Positions 8,481 to 17,713 of a DNA stretch of 20,860 nucleotides are shown here, piece by piece. Each line of letters opens with the position of its first letter. Position 1 is the stretch's first letter. A program made the position numbers and the translations under genes. The stretch comes from Larix sibirica (lineage: Eukaryota; Streptophyta; Pinopsida; Pinales; Pinaceae), in the NCBI GenBank assembly GCA_004151065.3, contig NWUY0300069954.1:1335-22194 (forward strand). Direction: 5' to 3'. The notes below the pieces were generated by a model. That model ran no database searches, was not told where the DNA came from, and saw nothing but the letters and a program-made list of their open reading frames with translations.

Positions 8481-9852
8481 AAACGTTTCAAAGCAATTTT
8501 GCAACAAGAACCTTGTTGAAATGAAAAATGTTCTTCAATCCCCAACCTCTTGATGATTTAGGAGCTGCTAAGTCTTTCCATCTAACCAAGTGGAAACCCT
8601 GATATTCCGTACTATTTTTCCAGATAAAATTGAAGCAAATTTTGTGAATGGAATCCAAGGTAGATTTCAGGATATGAGCCAGTAGATGCCAATACATCAG
8701 AATGGCTTCCAGAACAGATTCAATCAAAACCAATCTACCATCCCTTGAAATGCATTTGTTAACACCATAAATTGATTCTAGGCTCTACGTTGGATATCAA
8801 CCATAACCATTCCTTCTTGTGATACTCGTTTGGATTGAGAATGAAACCTAAGTAAGGAACTCCCTGTTATATTTTGCAACATTCAAATGGGAAATATCTT
8901 CTCCAGGAGTCTCTTTGATCCAATTGATTATGAAGAATATACATCGAGGATTTTTTCTTTTTGATTTCCATACTAGTTTCCCTACAAAAAAGAGATAAAT
9001 TTTCCTCCAAGCATTGGCATTCCCTAATAAATTGTGCACAGAAAAGAAAGATATCATCCACAAAAAAGGTGAGTTATGTTTTCTTGGCCACTTAAAGACA
9101 CCCCTAAAAATTTTCTTCTGGATCTTTCAAAGAGCGATAAGCTACTTAATCCTTCAAGCACCATAAAAAATAGGTAAGGGGAGAGAGGGAATTCTTTCCT
9201 TAAACCACGTGAAGATTTGAAGAATGACGATCCTGAACAATTGACCAAGACCGCAAAATAGGGAGAGACCACACATCCCATTATCCAATTAGTCAATTCA
9301 AGACTGAATCCAACATGAAGTAGAACCAAACGAATGAAGATCCAAGAAGCTTTGTCATAAGCCTTCGACATATCTAACTTAAGAGTCGCCACCTTGTGGT
9401 TTTGAATCTTAATAGAATGCATCCCTTCCTGGGCAGAACCAACTGCTTCATGAATCAAATGACCATTTTGAAAACCAAATTTCTCCCGAGATACATACCT
9501 GGAAAGAAGAGGCTTGGTATAGACTACTATGATCTTAGCAATATTTTTGTACACGCCATTCCATAAAGAGTTAGGTCGAAAATATGCAAAGGTGGTTGGA
9601 TAATACTTTTTAGGGATTAAGGCCAGAAAAGTGGAAATAAGAGTTACCAAAATTGAAATTGAGAGCCTAAATTCGTCTACCACCTTCAACAAATCCTCTC
9701 CCAATAATTCAAAGAAGTCTACGAAAAATTCAGGTGGCCACCCGTCTAGACCTTAGCTCTTGTCTTGTTTAAATAGCTTTAGAACAACTAGCAGCTTCTC
9801 CAGGGAGACAAACTGAAAAAGATCCATATTCTCTTCTTGTACAACCATATGT
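8480..9852 (-). pseudogene. LINE reverse transcriptase, copy 1 (RNase H-proximal)
   Basis: This is an L1-type RT that would copy element RNA at a nicked target. In order on the minus strand: QEENMDLFQ start near 9835; a shared stop before GLDGW (9753-9755); STFLALIPKK and FRPNSLWNGVYK; the palm motif LKLDMSKAYDKASW (aspartate kept, near 9370); GLRKEFPLSPYLFF (intact here, unlike the other copies); a frameshift at the A6/T6 run 9062-9067; then FVDDIFLFCAQ (catalytic DD kept, about 9053-9061) and thumb sequence ending with GFHLVRWKDLAAP and SRGWGLKN near 8530-8600. Three frames are needed to read it through. Confidence 0.85.
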
Positions 9853-10560
9853 GAAAAATGACATTTTATAAATAATTGACCAATCTATTCTTTGACTTCC
9901 CCACACAATAAGCAAATGCCCGGACCACAAAAATTGCACTTCTGCAACCTTTCCCATGTTAATGCAGTATTGGATAACATTAACCAAAAGTGTAAAATGA
10001 TTTTAGAAGGAGCCCTAATATTCCACAATTTACTCCACCACCATTTGGAGTCCACTGGATTTTTAGAGAAGCAAGATTCGTACCCGAGCTTAGCAGTGTA
10101 GTTGCCTCCATTAGGGTTGAAAATACACTTCAAAACATCAATCTCACCAGAAATTCATATATGATCCTGACTAAGCATTATCCGGTAACTCACCTAGGAT
10201 TCATTCTACTCTCCCTTGAATCCAAGATCCTCTGCTAATAGCTAGCCTTGCTACCAAAGAGTAGTCTTTGTTGGCTTACAAAATTTGTCCAAAGTCACTT
10301 TACCAATAGCTTGAAAGTGTCTAACTACCACCAACAAAAGTCTATCTCTTCCCTTACTCCCCATCGCTACATCACAACTCACACGAACATACTTCCCATT
10401 ATCAAATTTCCAAGCTAAAATGGAAAAAGCAAATAAAATGGATTTGTAAGGGTGTCCATTGATTAGAAATCCATTGAATTTTTTTACCCTTCTTCACAAT
10501 CAATCACAAAATTTGGACCTATATACTTTGCTATCAAAATATATTTCTAAAACGTTCTTT
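9853..10560 (-). pseudogene. LINE RT C-terminal part and zf-RVT domain, copy 2
   Basis: The minus frame 9885-10133 repeats the zf-RVT module: YTAKLGY, WWWSKLWNIRAPSK, LTWERLQK and CGPGICLLCGEVKE. A stop follows, then IGQLFIKCHFSH (H replaced by Q in the IGHLF position) before the junction with copy 1. Across the junction the reading frame runs straight into MVVQEENMDLF of copy 1, so the duplication joined two domains in phase. The stretch 10134-10560 is frame-broken and carries a small deletion relative to the others near 10495. Confidence 0.8.
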
Positions 10561-11935
10561 GGATAAAAATTTCCAAAGTGATTTTGCAACAAGAACCTTG
10601 TTGAAATGAAAAATCTTCTTTAATCCCCAACCTCCTGATGATTAATTAGGAGCTGCTAAGTCTTTCCATCTGACCAAGTGGAAACCCTGATACTTTGTAC
10701 TATTTTCCACAGAAAATTGAAGCAAATTTTGTCAATAGAATCCAAGGTAGATTTCAGGATATGAGCCAGTAGATTCCAATACACCGGAATGGATTCCATA
10801 ACAGATTCAATCAAAACCAATATACCATCCCTTGAAATCCATTTGTCACACCATAAATTGATTCTAGCCTCTACCTTGGATATCAGCCATAACCATTCCT
10901 TCTTGTGATACATGTTGGGCTTGAGAATGAAACCTAAGTAATGGACTCCATGTTCTATTCTACAACATTCAAATGGGAAATATCTTCTCCATAGTCTCTT
11001 TGATCCAATTGATTATGAAGAATATACATCGAGGATTTTTCTTGTTTCTTTCCATACTAGTTGCCCTACAAAAAAGAGATAAAGTTTCCTCCAAGCATTG
11101 GAATTCCCTAATAGATTGTGCACAGGAAAGAAAGATATCATCCACAAAAAAGGTGAGTTATGTTTTCTTGGCCACTTAAAGACACCCCTAAAAATTTTCT
11201 TCTAGATCTTTCAAAGAGCGATAATCTACTTAATCCTTCAATCACCATCAAAAATAAGTAAGGGGAGAGAGGGAATCATTTCCTTAAACCATGTGAAGAT
11301 TTGAAGAAGGACGATCCTGAACCATTGACCAAGACTGCAAAATAGGGAGAGACCACACATCCCATTATCCAATTCGTCAATTCAAGACTGAATCCAACAT
11401 GAAGTGGAACTAGACGAATGAAGAGCCAAGAAGCTTTGTCATAAGCCTTCGACATATCTAACTTAAGAGCCGCCACCTTGTGGTTTTGAATCTTAATAGA
11501 ATGCATCCCTTCCTGCGTAGAACCAACTACTTCATGAATCAAATGACCATTTCGAAAACCAAATTTCTCCTGAGATACATACCTGGAAAGAAGAGGCTTG
11601 ATATAGACTACTATGACCTTAGCAATAATTTTGTACATGCCAATGCATAAAGAGTTAGGACGAAAATATGCAAAGGTGGTTGGACGATACTTTTTAGGGA
11701 TTAAGGCCAGAAAAGTGGAATTAAAAGATACCAAAATTGAACCTGAGAGACTAAATTCTTCTACCACCTTCAACAAATCCTCTCCCAATAATCAAAGAAG
11801 TCTACGAAAAATTCAAGTGGCCACCCGTCTAGACCTTAGCTCTTGTCTTGTTTAAATAGCTTCAGAACAACTAGCAACTCCTCTAGGGAGACAGACTAAA
11901 AAAGATCCATATTCTCTTATTCTACAACCATATGC
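10560..11935 (-). pseudogene. LINE reverse transcriptase, copy 2 (middle)
   Basis: Same order of motifs as copy 1. The frame 11276-11788 has STFLALIPKK, FRPNSLCIGMYK, REKF-type QEKFGFRNGH, LKLDMSKAYDKASW and a stop (TGA, read from 11276-11278) directly after GLRK, where copy 1 reads on. The TAA before GLDGW is at 11836-11838. The A6/T6 frameshift before FVDD is at 11146-11151. A thumb frame lies at 10656-10913. A four-base AATT insertion near 10642 breaks the thumb relative to its siblings. Confidence 0.85.
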
Positions 11936-12640
11936 GAAAACTGACAATTTATACATAAGTGACCAATCGATTCTTCAACTTCCCCACACAATAAACAAAT
12001 GCCCGGAACACAAAAATTGAACTTCTGCAACCTTTCCCACAAAAATTGAACTTCTGCAACCTTTCCCATGTTAATGCGGGATTGGATAAAATTAACCAAA
12101 AGTGTAAAATTATTTTAGGAGGAGCCCTAATATTCCACAATTTACTCCACCACCATTTTGGGTCCACTGGATTGTTAGAGAAGCAAGAGTCATACCCGAG
12201 CTTAGCAATGTAGTTGCCTCCATTAGAGTTAAATACACTTCAAAACATCAAGCTCACCAGAGATTCATATATGATCCTGACTAAGCATTATCCAGTAACT
12301 CTCCTATGATTACTTCCACTCTCCCTTGAAGCCAAGATCCTCTACTAATATCTAGCCTTGCTGTCAAAGAGCAGTCTTTGTTGGCTTACAAAATTTGTCC
12401 AAAGTCACTTTACCAATAGCTTGAAAGTGTCTGACTACCACCAACAGAAGTCTATCTCTTCCCTTACTCCCCATCACTACATCAGAACTCACAAAAACAT
12501 ACTTCCCATTATCGACTTTCCAAGCTAAAATGGAAAAAGCACATAAAATGGATTTGTAAGGGTGTCCATTGATTAGAAATCGATTGAGTTTTTTTACCCT
12601 TCTTCACACCCAATCAATCACAAAATTTGGACCTATATAC
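11936..12640 (-). pseudogene. LINE RT C-terminal part and zf-RVT domain, copy 3
   Basis: The zf-RVT module is present with WWWSKLWNIRAPPK and LTWERLQK, but a 29-bp tandem duplication (12010-12067) throws the cysteine cluster into another frame. Past it the second frame reads CVPGICLLCGEVEE and IGHLCINCQFSH; this copy keeps the histidine of the motif. The reading then crosses into copy 2 in phase. The rest, 12240-12640, is the frame-broken variable region. Confidence 0.8.
12010..12067 (+). repeat. 29-bp tandem duplication inside zf-RVT copy 3
   Basis: The unit ACAAAAATTGAACTTCTGCA plus nine bases at 12010-12038 is repeated at once at 12039-12067. The two are identical to my reading. It is absent from the corresponding place in copies 1 and 2, so it arose after the triplication. 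Twenty-nine is not a multiple of three, so it shifts frame. Confidence 0.9.
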
Positions 12641-14048
12641 TTTGCTATCAAAATATATTTCTAAAACTTTCTTTGGATAAAAAGTTCCAAAGCGATTTTG
12701 CAACAAGAACCTTGTTGAAATGAAAATTGTTCTTTAATCCCCAACCTCCTGATGATTTAGGAGCTGCTAAGTCTTTCTCTCTGACCAAGTGGAAACCCTG
12801 ATACTCTATACTATTTTTCCACAGAAAATTGAAGCAAATTTTGTGAATGGAATCCAAGGTAGATTTCAGTATATGAGCCAGTAGATGCCAATACATCATA
12901 ATGGCTTCTAGAACGAATGCAATCAAAACCAATCTACCATCCCTTGAAATCCATTTGTCACACCATAAATTGATTCTAGCCTCTACCTTGGATATCAACC
13001 ATAACCATTCCTTCTTGCGATACTCGTTGGGCTCGAGAATGAAACCTAAGTAAGGGACTCCCTGTTCTATTCTACAACATTCAAATGCGAAATATCTTCT
13101 CCAAAAGTCTCTTTGATCCAATTGATTATGAAGAATATACATGGAGGATTTTTTCTTGTTCATTTCCATACTAGTTGCCCTACAAAAAAGAGATAAAGTT
13201 TCCTCGCATTGGCATTCCCTAATAGATTGTGCACAGAAAAGAAAGATATCATCCACAAAAAAGGTGAGTTATGTTTTCTTGGCCACTTAAAGACACCCCT
13301 AAAAATTTTATTCTGGATCTTTCAAAGAGCGATAATCTACTTAATCCTTCAATCACCATCAAAAATAGGTAAGGGGAGAGAGGGAATCATTTCCTTAAAC
13401 CACGTGAAGATTTGAAGAAGGACAATCTTTAACCATTGACTAAGACCGCAAAATAGGGAGAGACCACACATCCCATTATCCAATTAGTCAATTCAAGATT
13501 GAATCCAACATGAAGTAGAACCAGACAAATGAAGAGCCAAGAAGCTTTGTCATAAGCCTTCGACATATCTAACTTAAGAGCCGCCACCTTGTGGTTCTGA
13601 ATCTTAATAGAATGCATCCCTTCCTGCGCAGAACCAACTGCTTCATGAATCAAATGACCATTTTGAAAACCAAATTTCTCCCGAGATACATACCTGGAAA
13701 TAAGAGACTTGATATAGACTACTATGATCTTAGCAATAATTTTGCATATGCCATTGCATAAAGAGTTAGGACGAAAATATGCAAAGGTGGTTGGACGATA
13801 CTTTTTAGGGATTAAAGACAGAAAAGTGGAATTAAGAGTTACCAAAATTGAACCTCGGAGCCTAAATTCTTCTACCACCTTCAACAAATCCTCTCCCGAT
13901 AATTCAAAGAAGTCTACAAAAAAAATTAGGTGGCCATCCATCTAGACCTTAGCCCTTGTCTTGTTTAAATATCTTCAAAACAACTAGTAGCTCCTCCAGG
14001 GAGACAGACTGAAAAAGATCCATATTCTCTTCTTGTACAACCATATGC
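12640..14048 (-). pseudogene. LINE reverse transcriptase, copy 3 (endonuclease-proximal)
   Basis: This copy is continuous with the true 5' part of ORF2. The frame 13429-13941 shows FFVDFFELSGEDLLK, STFLSLIPKK, FRPNSLCNGICK, REKFGFQNGH and LKLDMSKAYDKASW, then a stop after VLVNG. The shared TAA before GLDGW is at 13949-13951. The TGA after GLRK (13387-13389) is shared with copy 2 only. The A6/T6 frameshift is at 13257-13262. The frame 12648-13256 is the best preserved palm and thumb in the window (202 residues), from DDIFLFCAQ through LGFILEPNEY and KVEARINLWCDKWISRDGRL to LWNFLSKESF. Confidence 0.87.
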
Positions 14049-14570
14049 GAAATCTTTTCTATAACCTATAATATACCACCAATATCTTGGTTCCTAGGGT
14101 ATGAATAGAGGTCCTTGAAATGATCCACTACTAAACCTGCTAAATCTTTGAACCCTCTAACTGATTGACCATTTTCATTCTAAAGCTAGCATATGGTATT
14201 ATTTTTCCTTCAATGAGATGCATAATTTTGAAAAAAAAATATTTTGATCTCTTGCCTCAAGCCATATGTCTCGGCTTTTCAACCTCCATTCCATTTCAAT
14301 CTCACCCAGGATCTTGGCTTTGTGACTTTCAAGGGAGGCTACCTCTTGTCTAATGTCCTCCATTGGGAAACCAATAGAACTAGCCATGAAGAGAGCTTCT
14401 AGACAACCTTCAATATCCACTGAATGAGCATCTTTGGTTTTACGCTTCTCTTGATTCCAATTCATCATAACTTCCTTTAGATTATGAAGGGAGACGAAAA
14501 ATTGAGAGCATGCATTGGACACAATTTTATCATTCATCGAATTCCATTTCTCCTTCACTAAACCTTGAAA
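14049..14570 (-). pseudogene. LINE ORF2 connector between endonuclease and RT
   Basis: The frame 14199-14558 (119 residues) has the helical, charged composition of the region joining endonuclease to RT in L1 ORF2. It includes LVKEKWNS upstream and ends with the conserved RSRDIWLE(A)RDQN.(K)FF-like segment (SRDIWLEARDQNIFF). Between 14199 and 14049 the frame is broken; it resumes as DHFKDLYS and QVIEKISH before entering RT copy 3. This region is single copy and shows where ORF2 originally entered the RT block. Confidence 0.8.
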
Positions 14571-15337
14571 CTAAGGATCCATAGCAAGTCTTGAGTTGTA
14601 CTTAAAAGGAAAACCTGATTTTTCATCTGGTTTTCCGATTTCTAAATATATGGGGAAATGGTCCAAAAAAACACTAGAGCCTACCCCGGATTGAAAGATG
14701 TCCAATTCCATAACCATATTTTCATGCATAAAGAATCTATCTAGTCGTTTAGAAATACCTTGGTCTCTAATGCACTTGTTGACTTAGGTTGGATTGAGAA
14801 CAAACAACTTGATATCCAACCAGCCCTTATCTTCGAAAAATTCTCTAAAATAAGGAGCTAAATTGTCTTCCCTAGTTGAAGTCCCCCAAATTTCCTCACC
14901 AGGCAACGTCAAATTTAAATCCCCTCCTGCAATAAGACCATCTGATTGAAATCATCTCCGATAACAAAGTGGACCAAAAATCATGTCTATTGTCAAAGGG
15001 ACCATAGATATTCAAAATAAGGAAATTTGTGTCCATTTACGGACAAAAAACTTCAAATTCCAACACTAAATTACAAGCAAAAGTATTTTCAATTCGAATA
15101 AACTCATAGAAGCAAGAGACCAAGCCACCTAATCTACCATTTGTATCCAGAGCAAAAAATTCATTTGAGGAATTGACTTCTCCAAAAATGCAATAGTTGA
15201 AACACCCAACACCACTGATTCCTAGAGTAACAATTGTTTTTGTTTCTCCACCACTACTAATCTATGAAGTCTCTTATTTTGGCTTTCCCTCTTAAGCCAC
15301 TGACATTGATAGATGCAATCTTCATTAAGGAACCCAT
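14571..15337 (-). pseudogene. LINE ORF2 AP-type endonuclease domain, degenerate
   Basis: The endonuclease nicks the target DNA to prime reverse transcription. Translation from the ATG at 15335-15337 gives MKIASINVSGLRGKAKIRD, the standard N-terminus (the usual SWN is SIN; the asparagine is kept). Further landmarks spread over several frames are LGGLVSCF, ILNIYGPFDNRHDFWS, a GDFN-like segment near 14870-14900, a decayed RLDRF-like segment near 14740, and the final DHFPI-like block followed by EIGKP near 14640-14680. There are about ten stops or frame changes. ORF1 ends about 320 bp upstream. Length matches a normal L1 endonuclease, so this is decay, not deletion. Confidence 0.78.
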
Positions 15338-15660
15338 GATGGGGATTTTCTTGCACTAAAAACCCCCAAGATACTCAACTGACTACCTTGTGAGATTTCC
15401 CTTTTAGCCTTCTCCTGTGCATGGAACATATGGGATTTTCAAACTGCAATTCTAGGGATTGATTTTGTAAGCTCATCCAGACCCAATCCACCCATCAATG
15501 TATTTCCTTTGTTCTACAAACGTAGAAAATAAGGCCCCCTTCCACTCCCTTTTGTATTTTGGCTACCTTGTTCCAACGAGACGGACGTAAAAGTCTATTC
15601 ATTGAGGGACGAATCACTCGACAACCCAATCACTAATTCCCCATCATGAGAAAAAGATAG
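15338..15660 (-). other. LINE spacer between ORF1 and ORF2
   Basis: About 320 bases between the ORF1 stop (15661-15663) and the ORF2 start (15337). It is frame-broken and contains no domain I can name. It could include the original C-terminal end of ORF1 or an intergenic spacer. Confidence 0.5.
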
Positions 15661-17404
15661 CTAATTAGTCCTCAGGTTCTGAGGGCCAAGACAAGACTTG
15701 ACAGGACTATATGATGATTCCGGGATGGTTTCTAAAGGAGGAGGAGCATCCTTAACCAATCTCGAAGGGGAACCCATCATTTTCGATTTCTTCGTGCTAC
15801 TTTGCCATAGACCAAATAATTTTTCAATTTGACTGAGGGACATGTCTAACCCATCAAGTAAGTCTTGAATAGATGTGGTTGGATCCACAGGAAACGAGGG
15901 GTCCATGGGGATAATAAGGTCCTGAACAATTATGCCATTTCCCATCGCATCCTGTGCTACCACCTTTTCACCCACTCCAGACGATACCCCTAGATCGACC
16001 ATATAATGAGAAATGCTTTCATATTTATACAAGGGTTCTTTTCAATGGCAGATCCATTTCTTGTAAGTTAAGGGGTAGTTTGCAACCATATTCCCATATA
16101 GATGACATCTTGTGCATCGAAAAGGGGCGTTGATATAGTACAATTTTTTATTGAAAATGAAATCACTAGCCACCATATCAATGGATTCAAACAACCCCTT
16201 CCAAGCATCAAATTCCACTAGGATTCACGAAACCGATCTCTTTTGGGAGGAGAACAAGTTAGCATCAACTACCACAAATTTTTAGATAGCATCCCCTATG
16301 GCTTTAAATGCATCTTGTGACCAAAATTCCAATGGCAAGCATGGTAACTTGACCCATATCGAGAAGGATTCCAAAGTGTCTTTCCTTAGTCAAAAAGAGG
16401 ATGTCAATGCTTCAGAACTAAAGGGGACTTGCCTAGGATCCATACTCAATGTAAGATTTTCTCATAATCCTCCACGATTTTGAAGTTGAATCCATCCAAC
16501 CCCTTTCCAACCATGTGATCTCTGACCATTCAGGAAGTAATGAACTCAAATTCTCCTTCACCCAGGACTCCAAAATGGCTTATGAAACCCTGCGACCACA
16601 TAATTTCCCAATTAAAGTCTTTCCCAATAGATGGGGAATTTCCATGATGGGAATGCCTTTCCCCATCACTAGTGCAATTCCAGACACCCTTCAATCCAAT
16701 ACTTTCTTATTCTTCTTTCTGGGTGTCAAGTCCCTTTGAATATCAGATCGATCTTCAAGATCTTCAAGATCTTCAAACTCCAATCTACTCCCAATGAATC
16801 CACCAGATCGATGATCCAAAAACTTGGAAGGATAACTTGCATTGCAATTAATGCAAGGAGAAGGTCAAGACACATCATGAATTGACGAGGGCATGGAAAA
16901 ATATGAGTGCCAAACCGATATATTGTACGACAGATCATCCCCACCACCTGCCACCAATGGATTCTTGAAGTGAGCCACTAACAAACCAATACAGTGCCGA
17001 AATTGCTTATCATTAAACAGATCAAGTCGTGGAAGGTCCAAACTTTAAGATGAAATGGATACGGCATGTACATCAGGGCAATGATGGATTCCAGATTCTG
17101 AGTTGTCCATCGATGAGATCTTCACAGGCTTAGGGAAAGAGCCAAAACGTGTGAAATAACCTAAATCAACATTTACTCCCACCTCTATCGCGCCAATCAA
17201 ACCCTTGATTGTCTGACAACCACTAACCTAATGCTCGTACCCCCATGGGGGCCATATAGTGACCTCATCCTAAGTCTTAGTGGGGTCATCATACGACTGT
17301 TTGGATGCATGGGATGAATGAACCTCATCATCCAAGCAAAAAATTTATGAATCGGGAAGTGAGTCATCCGTGTAATCCACTAGTCGACCACAGATCACCT
17401 CCAT
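15661..17404 (-). pseudogene. LINE ORF1 (DUF4283-like and CCHC zinc knuckle), degenerate
   Basis: ORF1 of plant L1 elements is the RNA-binding partner of ORF2. A start fits the ATG at 17402-17404 (MEVICGRLVD). Landmarks on the minus strand: an acidic LEDLEDLED run at 16750-16776; the DUF4283-like region (about 16740-16130) with GKTLIGKLCGRRVSYEA, ESFSIWVKLPCLPLEFW, AFKAIGDAI and ILVEFD.WKGLFESI; then PFRCTRCHLYGNMVANY near 16070-16120. That last segment is C-x2-C-x4-N-x4-Y, a zinc knuckle that has lost its histidine and last cysteine. The C-terminal frame 15661-16032 is proline- and serine-rich (SPSRLVKDAPPPLE). Several frames are needed to read it through. Confidence 0.75.
16750..16776 (-). 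repeat. 9-bp tandem repeat, three units, in ORF1
   Basis: GATCTTCAA occurs three times in a row and encodes LED-LED-LED on the minus strand. The unit keeps reading frame, so it may have been tolerated while ORF1 was active. Confidence 0.8.
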
Positions 17405-17699
17405 CTTGCAACTTAACAATCAATGAAGGGGAAGAGAATAGACACCCTAGCTAGAATTGCAGAAAACCCTAGCTCCTTCATCCTCATTCAGTATACCAAA
17501 ATCCTAATCTATTAATGTGCAAAAAGTGAAGGGGAAAAATGAATATCAGATCAATCTTGAACCTGGTCAAGAGGTAATGATCATTTATATGTTCATGCCA
17601 AACTCGCTATTTCCTTTTCATTCAAATATTTTTCCTGAGTTACCATGGTCTCCTGGGGCAGAGATTTTGTATGATTAACAAAAATTATCAAGAGCTCAG
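17405..17699 (-). other. LINE 5' untranslated leader
   Basis: About 295 bases lie between the ORF1 start and the target duplication. On the minus strand the part near ORF1 is pyrimidine-rich with CTAGGGTTTTCTGC and CTAGCTAGGGTG. The 5' end is placed only by the target duplication. I could not identify a promoter element. Confidence 0.5.
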
Positions 17700-17713
17700 G
17701 TGGTTCCTTAGTT
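17700..17713 (+). repeat. Target-site duplication, right copy
   Basis: GTGGTTCCTTAGTT, matching 6793-6806 with one mismatch. Downstream the gypsy RT frame resumes at once with LVIFILNKNGTWRM, which is the sequence expected after the SPCGSP-like motif seen at 6780-6806. Confidence 0.75.

Larger units (their letters stand above)
7764..14048 (-). repeat. Tandem triplication of the LINE RT to zf-RVT segment
   Basis: Three head-to-tail copies: 7764-9852 (2,089 bp), 9853-11935 (2,083 bp) and 11936-14048 (2,113 bp). Each runs on the minus strand from the MVVQEENMDLFQ start of the RT region through RT, thumb and zf-RVT. Boundaries are set by the two internal junctions, where CATATG(T/C)G from the 5' edge meets AAAA(A/C)TGACA from the 3' edge. 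The outer edges are unique: 14049 continues into the endonuclease side and 7763 into the RNase H side. The copies differ by roughly 14 substitutions in a 245-base stretch compared by eye (copies 1 and 3), so they are not an assembly duplication. Confidence 0.9.
6805..17699 (-). mobile_element. L1-type LINE with internally triplicated RT block, nested in the gypsy element
   Basis: Reading the minus strand from 17699 down: 5' leader, ORF1 (DUF4283-like plus zinc knuckle), spacer, ORF2 with AP-type endonuclease, connector, three tandem RT to zf-RVT blocks, RNase H, 3' UTR and a poly(A) seen as a T run at 6805-6813. This is the domain order of plant L1 elements that carry RNase H. Target duplications bracket both ends. 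The length is about 10.9 kb; removing two extra units (4,172 bp) leaves about 6.7 kb, the usual size. Many stops and frameshifts occur in both ORFs, and some are common to all three RT copies. Confidence 0.88.

Noticed and set aside
9054-9704. A functional RT gene in LINE copy 1 (longest frame, 216 residues)
   Set aside because: The frame ends at the FVDD box because of the shared A6/T6 shift, a stop lies upstream before GLDGW, and the thumb is in another frame. It is a pseudogene.
7764-14048. Assembly artefact or haplotype duplication as the cause of the triple RT block
   Set aside because: The copies differ by several percent, carry private indels (29-bp duplication, AATT insertion, CACC deletion) and have clean shared junctions.
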